From Kuafuiihalomonas sp050331295 (GTDB taxonomy: Bacteria > Myxococcota > Kuafuiibacteriia > Kuafuiibacteriales > Kuafuiibacteriaceae): a stretch of DNA of 64,000 bases. The stretch spans positions 1 through 64,000 of the forward strand of contig JBHJGZ010000008.1 in NCBI GenBank assembly GCA_050331295.1. The letters are read 5' to 3'. Below the pieces are notes generated by a model. The model made no database searches. It worked only from the letters and a program-made list of their open reading frames with translations, and was not told the DNA's origin. Shown here piece after piece: positions 49,062 through 58,133 of the stretch. The position numbers and the translations under genes were made by a program. Each line of letters opens with the position of its first letter. Position 1 is the first letter of the stretch.

Positions 49062-51842
49062 ATGGCAACGAAGGCCAACACCAAGAAGAAGACCTCCAGC
49101 CGGAAGGCGTCCACGAAGAAGGCGCCAACCAAGAAGGCGTCGGCCAAGAAATCCGGGTCGAACAGCGCGCGGGCGAAATCACGCTCGACGACCACACGGG
49201 CATCCAAATCACCGAGCCGAAGGTCTGCAAAGGTCGCCACGAAGGCTTCGGCCCCGAAGAAGGCGCCGACGAAGGCTTCGAAGAAGGTCGCACCCAAAAA
49301 GACCGTCCCGCGAAAGGCGGAAGGCGCGAAGGCGACGGCCCGGAAGAAAACGGCGACCAATAAGGCGGCGGAAAAGAAAGCGGCGGCTGCCGCGACCCGG
49401 GCGAAGGCTGCTGCGGCCAAGAAGAAGGCTCTGGAGAAGAAAAAGGCGTTGGCGCTGAAGGCAGCCGAAGCCAAGAAGCGCGCGGCGGAACGGCGTCGAG
49501 AAGCCGAAGCCAAGAAGCGGGAGGCGGCGCGCCGGAAGAAGGAGCAGGACAAGCTCCGGGCACAGAAGGCGCGGGAGCAGGAAAAGCTTCGCCTGCAGCG
49601 GGAAAAGGAAAAAGCGAAAAAGGCAGCGGCTCGAGAGGCAGAGCGTCTTCGAAGAGCGAAAGAGCGCGAACAGGACCAGCTTCGAAAGCAGCAAGAACGT
49701 GAGGCCGCTCGCCTCGCCAAACAACAGGAACGCGAGGCCGAAAAAGCGCGGAAGCAAGCGGAGCGCGAAGCAGAAAAGGCCCGCAGGGCGGCCGAACGTG
49801 CGGCTGAGAAGGCCCGCAAACAAGCGGAGCGAGAGGCAGCGAAACTGGCGCGGCAGGCCGAAAAAGAAGCGGCGAAGGAACAGGCTCAGTCCGGCAATCG
49901 TTCCAAGGCTCGCATGGCGCTCTTGGCTGAAAAGGCATCCGAACACAATCTCCTCGTTCCCGAGAAGTCGAAGGCGCGGTCCGCGATGTCGGAGAAAGCG
50001 GCTCGAGCGGCTCGACTGGCTAAGGTCAAAAAGGCCGAGAGCCGCGAACAGCCCACTGCCGATGCGGTTCAATCACTGCTCGAGCGTGGCGGTGACCAAG
50101 GTTTCATCACGTTGGACGATCTCAACCGGTCCCTTCCGACCGATATGGTCTCGGCCGAACAGCTCGATGACGTGATGGATCTCTTTCACAAGTCCGATAT
50201 CGAGATCGTCGACAACGCAGAGTCGCTTTCCACCGTGCGCGAGAACATCAGTGATGGCCACGGAGACGACAGCGAGACGTCCGACACGCCGACTCCCCCC
50301 GGTGCGACCGCAGATGGAAAGTCGGAGTCGCGCGAGGACTTGGATGCCGCGTACAAAACGAACGATCCGGTCCGTATGTATCTGCGGAAGATGGGCTCGG
50401 TGGCGCTCCTCTCCCGGGAGGACGAAGTCAACATCGCCAAGCGCATCGAGGCAGGCGAAAAGGAAGTTCTCGACGTCGTCTTGAAATCCGCGCTGGCGGT
50501 GAAGGAGATCCTGGCACTGGGTCAACGACTGAACCAGGGAAAGATTCGGATCCGGGACGTGGTCAAGGAAGTCGACGAAGAGCAGGAGCCCTTCGACGAA
50601 GTGGCCGTGACCGAGAAGGTCAACCGGATCATGGCGGAGATTGGGGTGCTCGATGGTCAGAACGATGAGCTTCGGGAGGAACTGCTCCAACGAAGAAAGC
50701 TGACCAAGGAGCGCCGCGAGCAGGTGAACAAAGTGCTCGAGCAAAACCGCGAGAAGATGGCGGAACTGCTCGAGGACATGCAGCCCAACAAGCGGCAGGT
50801 CCAGAAGATCGTCACCAAGCTCAAGAACCTGATCAAGAAAGTGGAGCAGACGGAGCGTGAGGCGAGGGCCTGGGAGCGCCGACTGCGTTTGCCGCTCGGA
50901 GAGATCCGTCGAGTCCTTCGGGAGGCCCGCGACAACCCATCCAAAGAGCGCGAGGCCCAACGCAAGCTCGGCCTCACCGCCGAAGAGTTCCACGAGATGG
51001 AACGGACGGTTCGTGGGGCCATTCGCAAGATCAAGCGGATCGAGCAAGAGGCCGGCCTTCCGCTCGAAGAACTGAAGGTGACCTACAAACAGATTCAGGT
51101 CGGTGAGCGAAAGGCAAAGCGGGCCAAAGCCGAAATGGTGGAGGCCAACCTTCGGCTGGTGGTCTCCATCGCCAAAAAGTACACCAACCGGGGCCTCCAG
51201 TTCCTGGACCTGATCCAAGAGGGAAACATCGGTTTGATGAAGGCGGTGGATAAGTTCGAGTGGCGCCGAGGCTACAAGTTTTCGACCTACGCCACGTGGT
51301 GGATTCGGCAGGCCATCACTCGAGCCATCGCGGACCAGGCTCGCACCATCCGGATCCCGGTCCACATGATCGAGACCATCAACAAGCTGATCCGCACGTC
51401 GCGCTACCTGGTGCAGGAGCTCGGTCGAGAGCCCACTCCCGAAGAGATCGCGGAAAAGATGGAGCTTCCGTTGGACAAGGTTCGAAAGGTTCTTCGGATC
51501 GCGAAGGAGCCCATTTCTTTGGAGACGCCGATCGGCGAGGAAGAGGACTCGCACCTAGGCGACTTCATCGAGGACAAGAACGCGGTCTCGCCCGGAGAAG
51601 CGGTGATCAGCATGAATCTCGCCGAGCAGACGCGCCGGGTGCTCGCGACCCTGACGCCCCGGGAAGAGAAAGTGCTTCGGATGCGGTTCGGCATCGGAGA
51701 AAAGTCCGACCATACCTTGGAAGAGGTAGGCCAGGACTTCGAAGTGACTCGAGAGCGTATTCGACAGATCGAGGCGAAGGCTCTTCGGAAGCTTCGACAT
51801 CCTTCGAGGGCCAAGCGTCTGAAGGCGTTCGTCGAAGGCTGA
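49062..51842 (+). CDS. rpoD: Primary sigma factor RpoD with a histone H1-like N-terminal extension
   Basis: A 926-residue sigma-70. The first 100 residues are Lys/Ala/Thr/Ser repeats (KKAPTKKASAKK type) as in histone H1 tails. Residues 105-275 are a continuous charged Ala/Glu/Lys/Arg helix. Region 1.1 follows at about 333-385 (GFITLDDLNRSLP), region 1.2 at 433-465 (DPVRMYLRKMGSVALL), and a long non-conserved region at 470-680. Region 2 lies at 690-760 (ANLRLVVSIAKKY to WWIRQAITRA), region 3 at 770-845, and region 4 with its HTH at 884-908. The frame is unbroken from the ATG 11 bp after dnaG, and no later start has a better ribosome-binding site. The promoter-binding parts are orthodox; only the N-terminal 330 residues are unusual. 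Confidence 0.96.
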   Translation: MATKANTKKKTSSRKASTKKAPTKKASAKKSGSNSARAKSRSTTTRASKSPSRRSAKVATKASAPKKAPTKASKKVAPKKTVPRKAEGAKATARKKTATNKAAEKKAAAAATRAKAAAAKKKALEKKKALALKAAEAKKRAAERRREAEAKKREAARRKKEQDKLRAQKAREQEKLRLQREKEKAKKAAAREAERLRRAKEREQDQLRKQQEREAARLAKQQEREAEKARKQAEREAEKARRAAERAAEKARKQAEREAAKLARQAEKEAAKEQAQSGNRSKARMALLAEKASEHNLLVPEKSKARSAMSEKAARAARLAKVKKAESREQPTADAVQSLLERGGDQGFITLDDLNRSLPTDMVSAEQLDDVMDLFHKSDIEIVDNAESLSTVRENISDGHGDDSETSDTPTPPGATADGKSESREDLDAAYKTNDPVRMYLRKMGSVALLSREDEVNIAKRIEAGEKEVLDVVLKSALAVKEILALGQRLNQGKIRIRDVVKEVDEEQEPFDEVAVTEKVNRIMAEIGVLDGQNDELREELLQRRKLTKERREQVNKVLEQNREKMAELLEDMQPNKRQVQKIVTKLKNLIKKVEQTEREARAWERRLRLPLGEIRRVLREARDNPSKEREAQRKLGLTAEEFHEMERTVRGAIRKIKRIEQEAGLPLEELKVTYKQIQVGERKAKRAKAEMVEANLRLVVSIAKKYTNRGLQFLDLIQEGNIGLMKAVDKFEWRRGYKFSTYATWWIRQAITRAIADQARTIRIPVHMIETINKLIRTSRYLVQELGREPTPEEIAEKMELPLDKVRKVLRIAKEPISLETPIGEEEDSHLGDFIEDKNAVSPGEAVISMNLAEQTRRVLATLTPREEKVLRMRFGIGEKSDHTLEEVGQDFEVTRERIRQIEAKALRKLRHPSRAKRLKAFVEG

Positions 51843-51853
51843 GTCGGGTCCCG

Positions 51854-52501
51854 TCAGGTCTCGGACGGATTCTCTTGCGCTTGCGCTTCGATTCGCTTTT
51901 GGACCGCGAGCTTGCGCTCCAGCTGCTTCATCATGCTTTCGAAGTCCCCGTTGACGAGAAGTCGATTGAAGGAGCCGCGGAAGTGGTTGGTGAGGCTCAC
52001 CCCTTCGATGGCGACGTCATAGACCTTCAGATCCGGATTCACGAAGAAGTTCAGCGGTACCGTCGATCGACTTGCGGTGATGAGGGTCATCTTCACCTGG
52101 TATCCGTCTCCGGCCGGCTCGGTTCCTTCGTGGACGACCCTCTCTTCGCCTTGGAAGCTGTCGAGCTGGGTCAGGTAGTGTGCGGCGAGGATCTCCTTGA
52201 AGACGGTCTTGAAGCGCTCGCGTTGATCCTGGTTGAGGCCTCGCCAGTGAGGACCGAGGGATCGCTGAGCCATGGCACCCCAGTTGAAAATCTTGTTACT
52301 CAGCCCGCGCAGCTTGAGGTGGCGGTCGACCCGGTGCTCCTTGCCCTGGAGCTCGGGGTCCGAAAGCACCTCCACCGCTTCGGCGATACTTTCCTTGATG
52401 AGTTGCGTTGCGTCTTCCGAGGTCATGGCCGCCTGGGTCGAGGCCGCGGCAGCGGCGTTCAGTGTGGCGGCGGTCAATAGTATGGTCGTAAAAGATTTCA
52501 T
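51854..52501 (-). CDS. mlaC: MlaC-like periplasmic phospholipid-binding protein
   Basis: A 215-residue exported protein with a signal peptide (ILLTAATLNAAAAASTQA) and the MlaC/Ttg2D fold pattern: FNWGAMAQRSLGPHWRGLNQDQRERFKTVFKEILA and KVYDVAIEGVSLTNHFRGSFNRLL. MlaC carries phospholipids across the periplasm between the MlaFEDB complex and the outer membrane. The start makes an ATGA overlap with the TolC-like gene. It is the last gene of its unit and converges on rpoD, 11 bp away. Confidence 0.88.
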   Translation of the reverse strand: MKSFTTILLTAATLNAAAAASTQAAMTSEDATQLIKESIAEAVEVLSDPELQGKEHRVDRHLKLRGLSNKIFNWGAMAQRSLGPHWRGLNQDQRERFKTVFKEILAAHYLTQLDSFQGEERVVHEGTEPAGDGYQVKMTLITASRSTVPLNFFVNPDLKVYDVAIEGVSLTNHFRGSFNRLLVNGDFESMMKQLERKLAVQKRIEAQAQENPSET

Positions 52502-53931
52502 TCGCGCTCTCCTGGATAGAGGAACAGTGGACCCTCGTCGGTCAATGTCCCGGTAGCCTTGGCCAGCTGGGCCAGATTCGTGTTCAGCCGAAAGACGGCG
52601 TCGAGCTGGTTATTCTTCATCAAAACGAACGCCCGAATCGCGTCGATGACCCCGCGGGAGTCGCCGAATCCGGCCCCGTAGTCCGCGGTTGCCCTCACGA
52701 CCCATTCCTTGGTGATGGGAAGTGTAACCTTCAGCTGGTCGATGTCCTTCCGTGCCCGTCGAACCTCCTGGAAGTAGCGATTGATTTCGGCCGGGAGTCC
52801 CACCTTCGCCCACTCCAACAAATTGGTGAGTCGAAACGATTCGGCGCGGACCTCGTCCGCGCGATGTTTCGGAGTGTCCCATTGGAGTTTCCACTGAGCG
52901 CCCACCAAAACGCCGGTGAAGAAGTGTCCGAACGGGTCCACTACGTAGCGACTGGTGATGAAGTCGCGGTCGGGCGTATAGGCCCCACTCACCAGACCCA
53001 GGGCGAAGATGTTGGGATAAAACTCGGCGTACTCTGCTCGGGCGAGGTGGTCGAAGGCCTCGATCCCCTTGGTCAACGCCACAATCTCCGGACGTTTCTC
53101 CTCGGCGACGCGTATCAGCGTCTCCATCGTGGAGGGACTCTCGGAAACCGGGTCGAGGTACTGCTCCTCGGTCTGCACCATGGTGCCCGGTGGATAGTTG
53201 AGAAAAGCGCGCAATCCTTCAGCGGTCTGGGAAATTGCCGCGTCGGTCTGGTTGATGAGAAGCTCCGTGGCCCCCAGCCCGGTTTCGAGTCGCAGCCGGT
53301 CCTGCTCGGTCACGTCAAAAGCACCGGCCTCCAGTCGCACCTTTGTATCTTCGATGGCACGGACCGCTACACCCTTGATGTCCTGAGCAAAAAGTCGGAG
53401 TTCCTTCGCGTAGAGGTGGCCTTCATAGATCTCGGCCACCTCTATCGCGATATCGGCGGCGGTGATGTTCTTCTGCGCTTCAGCGGCGCCCAGGCCAGCC
53501 TTCGCCGCCTTGCCACGAAGCCCGATCTTCCCAAAGGTGTAAATCGGTTGGGTCGCCGTCAACCGACCAATGAATGCAGGTCGCAGCTGATTGAAGTTGA
53601 AGTCGTCGTAGGCGCTCTCTTCCGATCGGACTCCGTTCTCTTCGCCATCCGCGTTCGTTGCAGCAATGGAGGAGGCGACACCGATGGTGAAGTCGATGGT
53701 CGGAAATCGTGCGGCGTTGACTTGGCCGATCTGCGCTTCGGCAATGAGGATCTCGGCACTCTTGGCCGTGACCTGTGGGTTTTGTTGCGCGGACCGGCGG
53801 ATCGCGTCGTTCCGGTCGATCACCACGACGTTTGTCTGCGACTCCGCTTCGGCGGCAGGGGTCTGGGCTAAAGCAGAATGGGCGCAAGCAAGGATCGCCG
53901 CGATCATCCAGGACAGTTCATTGAGTTTCAT
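52498..53931 (-). CDS. TolC-family outer membrane protein within an mla operon
   Basis: A 477-residue protein with a signal peptide (WMIAAILACAHSALAQ) and TolC-type repeats: DAIRRSAQQNPQVTAKSAEILIAEAQIGQVNAARFPTI at the start, then KGKAAK-like helices and VTEQDRLRLETGL. Such proteins form trimeric outer-membrane tunnels for efflux or secretion. It is coupled by ATGA overlaps to mlaD before and mlaC after. A TolC-type conduit is not part of the enterobacterial Mla system (which uses MlaA), so it may supply the outer-membrane step here. That role is inference. Confidence 0.85.
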   Translation of the reverse strand: MKLNELSWMIAAILACAHSALAQTPAAEAESQTNVVVIDRNDAIRRSAQQNPQVTAKSAEILIAEAQIGQVNAARFPTIDFTIGVASSIAATNADGEENGVRSEESAYDDFNFNQLRPAFIGRLTATQPIYTFGKIGLRGKAAKAGLGAAEAQKNITAADIAIEVAEIYEGHLYAKELRLFAQDIKGVAVRAIEDTKVRLEAGAFDVTEQDRLRLETGLGATELLINQTDAAISQTAEGLRAFLNYPPGTMVQTEEQYLDPVSESPSTMETLIRVAEEKRPEIVALTKGIEAFDHLARAEYAEFYPNIFALGLVSGAYTPDRDFITSRYVVDPFGHFFTGVLVGAQWKLQWDTPKHRADEVRAESFRLTNLLEWAKVGLPAEINRYFQEVRRARKDIDQLKVTLPITKEWVVRATADYGAGFGDSRGVIDAIRAFVLMKNNQLDAVFRLNTNLAQLAKATGTLTDEGPLFLYPGERE

Positions 53932-54440
53932 TGGAATAGGTCTCCAAGGGGTTCATCTTCTTTCGGAGGAGGTGAAGTGCCCTCTTCTTCATCAGACGAC
54001 AGCGCGTACTTGACCAGGAGGTCGATGAGATCGAGCGCCGGCTCGGTCTGGGGGATACGGCCTCCCTCGGCCAGGTCGTCTTCGGAACCGCCGGGTCGGA
54101 GAAGGACGTAACTTTCACCCAGCAACCCTTCGGTTCGAATGCTCGCGATGGTGTCCCGGGGGAGGGGAACGTCGCTGTCCAACGACAACTCGACGTCGGC
54201 TGCATAGTTCTCGAGAGCGATCGACCTGACACTTCCCACGCGAACCCCCGCGATCTTCACCGCGGCACCAGACTTGAGGTCACCCACCGATGAGAAACGA
54301 GCCTTGACGTGGATGCGATTGCGGGAAAGCTCGAGCCCTCCGATCGAGACGCTGATGTAGCCCAACGCAAGGAGGCCGAAGAATACGAAGAGGCCCACCG
54401 AAAACTCGGTGAGCGAATAACGGTTTGTGGGACGGTCCAT
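53928..54440 (-). CDS. mlaD: MlaD-like MCE-domain protein
   Basis: A 170-residue protein with one N-terminal TM (SVGLFVFFGLLALGYISVSI) and a single MCE domain (about 40-118) with VKARFSSVGDLKSGAAVKIAGVRVGSV and IASIRTEGLLGESYVLLRPG. MlaD forms a hexameric ring that passes phospholipids through the MlaFEDB complex. The C-terminal tail is acidic and Pro-rich. It lies 10 bp after mlaE and overlaps the TolC-like gene. Confidence 0.92.
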   Translation of the reverse strand: MDRPTNRYSLTEFSVGLFVFFGLLALGYISVSIGGLELSRNRIHVKARFSSVGDLKSGAAVKIAGVRVGSVRSIALENYAADVELSLDSDVPLPRDTIASIRTEGLLGESYVLLRPGGSEDDLAEGGRIPQTEPALDLIDLLVKYALSSDEEEGTSPPPKEDEPLGDLFQ

Positions 54441-54450
54441 TTCGATTCTC

Positions 54451-55230
54451 CTACAAGAGCAGTGCGTCCAGAACGAAGTTCCCGGCCAAGAACAGAACCG
54501 CGATCACCACGACTGCTTCGGTTGTCGCGCGTCCGATACCGAGCGCCCCCCGCTCGGCGTAGTAGCCCTTGTACGCCGAGATCCACGCGATGAAGACCGC
54601 GAAGAGCAGCGACTTGTACAGGCTGATGGCCACGTCGAACGGTTCGACCGATTCTCGAACACTCGACATGAAAATGCCTCCGTCCACCCCGAGCGCGCCT
54701 ACCGCATACACGAATGCGGCGCCCAGCCCGATAAGATTAAAGAACGTGACCAGGATGGGAACCGTGAAGAGGGAGGCCAACATCCGGGTCGAACTCAGAT
54801 ACTGAACCGGCTCGACCGCCATCACTTCCAATGCGTCTATCTGCTCGGTGACTCGCATCCCGGCGATGGTCGCCGCCATGGCCGAACCGGCACGGGCCGC
54901 AACCATCAAAGAGCCGAGGACCGGACCCAATTCCCGGATCAAGATGATGGCGATGGCAGGACCCAAAAAAACCTCGCCCCCGAAGCGAACCAGTGCCTTG
55001 TAGATGCCGAGGGCCAGCACCATCCCCGTGAAGATTCCGGTCAACGCGATCACGGACACGGACCGGTTTCCGATGAATTGCATGTGCTCGATGACCAACC
55101 GAGGACGATACGGTGGGCGAAGCGCCCAACTCATGGTTCGGGCCAGGAACATGGCCGCTCGACCGAGGGCGCCCAAGCCTTCGACGCTCCGTCGGCCCAG
55201 GTTGCCGAACGGCTCCAAGAGGAGCTGCAT
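54451..55230 (-). CDS. mlaE: MlaE-like ABC permease
   Basis: A 259-residue inner-membrane permease with about five TM helices. LIRELGPVLGSLMVAARAGSAMAATIAGMRVTEQIDALEVMAV (about 130-172) is the hallmark of MlaE proteins. The ATG at 55230 is used; the longer frame to 55353 would cross the divergent mlaF start at 55352. MlaE pairs with the ATPase MlaF, encoded divergently 121 bp away. Confidence 0.92.
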   Translation of the reverse strand: MQLLLEPFGNLGRRSVEGLGALGRAAMFLARTMSWALRPPYRPRLVIEHMQFIGNRSVSVIALTGIFTGMVLALGIYKALVRFGGEVFLGPAIAIILIRELGPVLGSLMVAARAGSAMAATIAGMRVTEQIDALEVMAVEPVQYLSSTRMLASLFTVPILVTFFNLIGLGAAFVYAVGALGVDGGIFMSSVRESVEPFDVAISLYKSLLFAVFIAWISAYKGYYAERGALGIGRATTEAVVVIAVLFLAGNFVLDALLL

Positions 55231-55351
55231 TACGGGCCGCCATACTGAGCCGGGCCCGAACAAGCAAGGTTGCTCGCACAAGGAGGATTCGTTGCGGCGC
55301 GCACGTGGTGGTCTTCTTGTGTCGACTCGTCCAACGTACCAAGCTCGGACC

Positions 55352-56107
55352 ATGATCCGTGCAGTGGGTCTTTACAAGCGGTTTGGCGACAACGAGGTAC
55401 TGAAGGGCTTGTCTCTGGACTTCGAGCCGGGGACCACCACCGTCATTTTGGGAAGCTCCGGTAGCGGGAAGTCCGTCTTGATGAAGCACTTGATCGGCCT
55501 GCTGAAGCCGGACCGAGGGCAGGTGCTGGTTGATGGCGTCGACCTCGGTTCGCTCAAAGATCGGGAGCTTCACCGGGTTCGGATGAAGTTTGGGATGGTG
55601 TTTCAGATGGCGGCGCTCTTCGATTCCATGACGGTGTTCGAGAACGTCGCGTTTCCGCTGAAGGAGCATCGCAAAGACCTCGGACGTGGTGCTCTCAGAG
55701 ACAGGGTTTTGAGTCGACTCGACGCCTTGAATCTGGTGGACGCTCGGGACCGCTACCCGGGTGAGTTATCCGGCGGAATGCGCAAACGCGTGGGATTGGC
55801 GCGCGCCGTCATCTTGGATCCGGCCGTCGTGTTGTACGACGAGCCGACCACGGGGCTGGACCCACTCACCACCGAAGGCGTCGACGGCATGATCCTCGAG
55901 GCGAAGAAGAAATTCGGCGTGACCAGCATTGTGATAAGCCACGACATCTCGTCGAGCTTTCGGATCGCCGACAAGATCTCGTTTCTCTGCCAGGGAGAGA
56001 TCGTCGAGCAAGGCCCACCTGAAGTGTTTGCTCGAAGCCAGAACCAGCGTGTTCAAGAGTTCCTCCGGTCCTGGCAGCGCGGCATTGCGGGGCTCGCGGC
56101 TTCGTGA
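55352..56107 (+). CDS. mlaF: MlaF-like ABC ATPase
   Basis: A 251-residue ABC ATPase. Walker A is LGSSGSGKSVLMKH, the Q-loop VFQMAALFDSMTVFEN, the signature LSGGMRKRVGLARA, Walker B VVLYDEPTTGLDP and the H-loop SHD. The sequence MAALFDSMTVFENVAFPL is typical of MlaF/Mkl. It drives phospholipid transport with MlaE/MlaD. It is transcribed away from mlaE and overlaps the LysR gene as GTGA. Confidence 0.93.
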   Translation: MIRAVGLYKRFGDNEVLKGLSLDFEPGTTTVILGSSGSGKSVLMKHLIGLLKPDRGQVLVDGVDLGSLKDRELHRVRMKFGMVFQMAALFDSMTVFENVAFPLKEHRKDLGRGALRDRVLSRLDALNLVDARDRYPGELSGGMRKRVGLARAVILDPAVVLYDEPTTGLDPLTTEGVDGMILEAKKKFGVTSIVISHDISSSFRIADKISFLCQGEIVEQGPPEVFARSQNQRVQEFLRSWQRGIAGLAAS

Positions 56108-57054
56108 ACGAGGGACTCGAAGGTCTGCGCCACATCGCGGTATTCGCGGCGGTGGTGGAGGCCCAATCGTTTTCGGAGGCGGCGCGGCGCCTCGGCTTGG
56201 CCAAGAGTGCCGTGAGCAAGCAGATCGCCGAGCTGGAGCAGAATCTCGGCGCGCGGCTGATCAATCGCACAACCCGAAAACTGAATCTGACCGAGGCGGG
56301 GCAGCGATACCACCTGAGCTGCGTCCGGATCTTGAAAGAGGCCACGGATGCCGTGCATGCCGTTCAAGATCTTCAGTCGAAACCAAAGGGCACGCTTCGA
56401 CTGAACGCGTCCACATTCTTCGGGGCGCGATTTGTGATGCCCGAGCTCGCCCGATTCATGCAGGCCTTCCCCGAGGTCGAGATGGAGGTCGAGCTCATCG
56501 ATGAATACGTCGACCTCATCGAAGACAATGTGGATCTTGCGATTCGGGTCGGAAGCCTCGAGGACTCGAGCCTCGTCGCGCGCAAACTGGCTTCGGTCTG
56601 CCAATACCTGGTGGCTGCGCCATCACTGATCGAGCGCTGCGGTTCTCCTTCGAGCGCTGAAGATCTCGAGCGCCTTCCGTGGATCATCTACACCCACCAC
56701 CATACTCCGACGAAATTGGAACTCTCCCATGGTGGTCAATCCGTGAGCATTCGCATGAGTGGACGGGCACGGACCAATGACGGATCGGCCATGCTCAGCT
56801 TGACGAGGGAAGGCGCCGGCGTGTGCATGATTCCGGAATTCTTCGTGAACGAGGACCTTCGATCCGGGCGTCTCGTCCGATTGGTGCCGGACTGGACGGT
56901 CGGACGGGACACCGCGGTCTACGCCGTTTATCCCCATAGTCGCCACGTACAAGCCAAGGTGCGCATGTTCGTGGACTTCCTAGTCGACGCCTTTCAATCG
57001 CCGCCCTGGTCCGACGCGTGTCGTCCTGCGGAAAGCGAATCCGGTGAGGATTGA
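56104..57054 (+). CDS. LysR-family transcriptional regulator
   Basis: A 316-residue LysR regulator. The winged HTH occupies about 8-68 (FAAVVEAQSFSEAARRLGLAKSAVSKQIAELEQNLGARLINRTTRKLNL, positions about 13-61). The effector-binding domain follows. It uses a GTG start overlapping the mlaF stop, so the two are co-translated. The position suggests control of the mla genes, but LysR proteins often regulate other targets. The 3' end overlaps the convergent lipoprotein gene by about 60 bp. Confidence 0.88.
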   Translation: MNEGLEGLRHIAVFAAVVEAQSFSEAARRLGLAKSAVSKQIAELEQNLGARLINRTTRKLNLTEAGQRYHLSCVRILKEATDAVHAVQDLQSKPKGTLRLNASTFFGARFVMPELARFMQAFPEVEMEVELIDEYVDLIEDNVDLAIRVGSLEDSSLVARKLASVCQYLVAAPSLIERCGSPSSAEDLERLPWIIYTHHHTPTKLELSHGGQSVSIRMSGRARTNDGSAMLSLTREGAGVCMIPEFFVNEDLRSGRLVRLVPDWTVGRDTAVYAVYPHSRHVQAKVRMFVDFLVDAFQSPPWSDACRPAESESGED

Positions 57055-58133
57055 ACAGGACGACCTTCCCTCCCTTGAAGAGGGGGGAGGCCGAGGCCGA
57101 GGACGGAGTGGGTGCGAAGCGGAAGTGCCTGTTCGACGACCGGGTTCTTGAAAAGCACGCGGACCATGCCGACCTCGGGGGTCTTCGGCCGAGGTGCGCC
57201 GGGACGAGCGCTCTTCCGGGCGACGGCCCGAGTGGACGCGGGCAGACCTTTTAGCAGCGCTTCCTCGGCTGCGGCGCCTCCGAAGAGGTCGACGATCACG
57301 GCATCGTCCTCGCTTCCGATCCCTCGGAAGTCCAGGTCCTCTCGAATCACGACCGTCAAGACATCGGCCCAGATCTTTCTGACCGCTTGCTCGCGGCGTA
57401 CGAGCGCCACCATGCGTCTTCGGACGCCTTTCCAACTCGCCTCGGCGCTGAAAGATGCTGCGGTGGCCGCGGCATCCGCGGCCACGCGCAGGTAAGCCCG
57501 ACGCAGCCTCTCGATGTCCCGGCGAAGCGCACCGGCGCCGCAGAACCCGAAATCGGAAGGAATCACCGCCGGATCGGCGGGGGCGGGGATCGCTCGAGGA
57601 CGCGCGTCGATGGGGACGCGGGGCAAGTGGGCCTGCATGAGCGTCAACGACCACCACCCTCGAGCCGAGTTCCTGAGGCGCCAGACGTGGGTCAAAGGGG
57701 GGGAGGTCGCCACGGTGTCGACCATCGGCAACAAGACAGACAGGTTCCGCGCCGGCAGTGTCATGCGCCACAGCACCTGCGGTGCGTCCGACTTCCCCGA
57801 AGGGTCCAAGACCTCCACCGAAGCGCCGAAGTGCTGCGAACGCTCCCTCAGAAGTTTGGTGATGGCGTCCGTCGGACTGTCGAGTCCCAGGGCGTCGAGC
57901 TCGGCGCGAGCCGCATCTTGGACGCTGGAACTGCTCTGGGTCAGGACGTCTCGGAGCTTCGCGCGAGCAGTGAGCCTTCGCACATCTCGCTGGAGCTGGG
58001 CCTTCATCGATTCGAGGCGCCGACATTCTTCGGTCTTTTGACAGGCGACGAGAACCAGCGAGAGGATGAGGAGCCCGGTTCGTGTGGTGGACCCACGCGC
58101 CACGTTGGGGCGCGAACCGGGCCCTTTCTTCAT
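56994..58133 (-). CDS. Lipoprotein of unknown function
   Basis: A 379-residue protein with a lipoprotein signal (LLILSLVLVAC, lipobox LVAC with Cys31). A helical stretch (KTEECRRLESMKAQLQRDVRRL) follows the Cys and is likely a coiled coil. The rest is not recognised. The start forms an ATGA overlap with dapD, which supports it as a real gene. Its 3' end overlaps the LysR gene on the other strand by 61 bp. The C-terminal 30 residues (PPLQGREGRPVQSS...) look low-complexity. Confidence 0.65.
   Translation of the reverse strand: MKKGPGSRPNVARGSTTRTGLLILSLVLVACQKTEECRRLESMKAQLQRDVRRLTARAKLRDVLTQSSSSVQDAARAELDALGLDSPTDAITKLLRERSQHFGASVEVLDPSGKSDAPQVLWRMTLPARNLSVLLPMVDTVATSPPLTHVWRLRNSARGWWSLTLMQAHLPRVPIDARPRAIPAPADPAVIPSDFGFCGAGALRRDIERLRRAYLRVAADAAATAASFSAEASWKGVRRRMVALVRREQAVRKIWADVLTVVIREDLDFRGIGSEDDAVIVDLFGGAAAEEALLKGLPASTRAVARKSARPGAPRPKTPEVGMVRVLFKNPVVEQALPLRTHSVLGLGLPPLQGREGRPVQSSPDSLSAGRHASDQGGD

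Noticed and set aside
48869..50072. Long minus-strand frames opposite the 5' half of rpoD
   Set aside because: They are antisense by-products of the AAG/GCG/GAA-rich repeats of the RpoD extension; composition is skewed to Phe/Leu/Arg/Ser with no domain.
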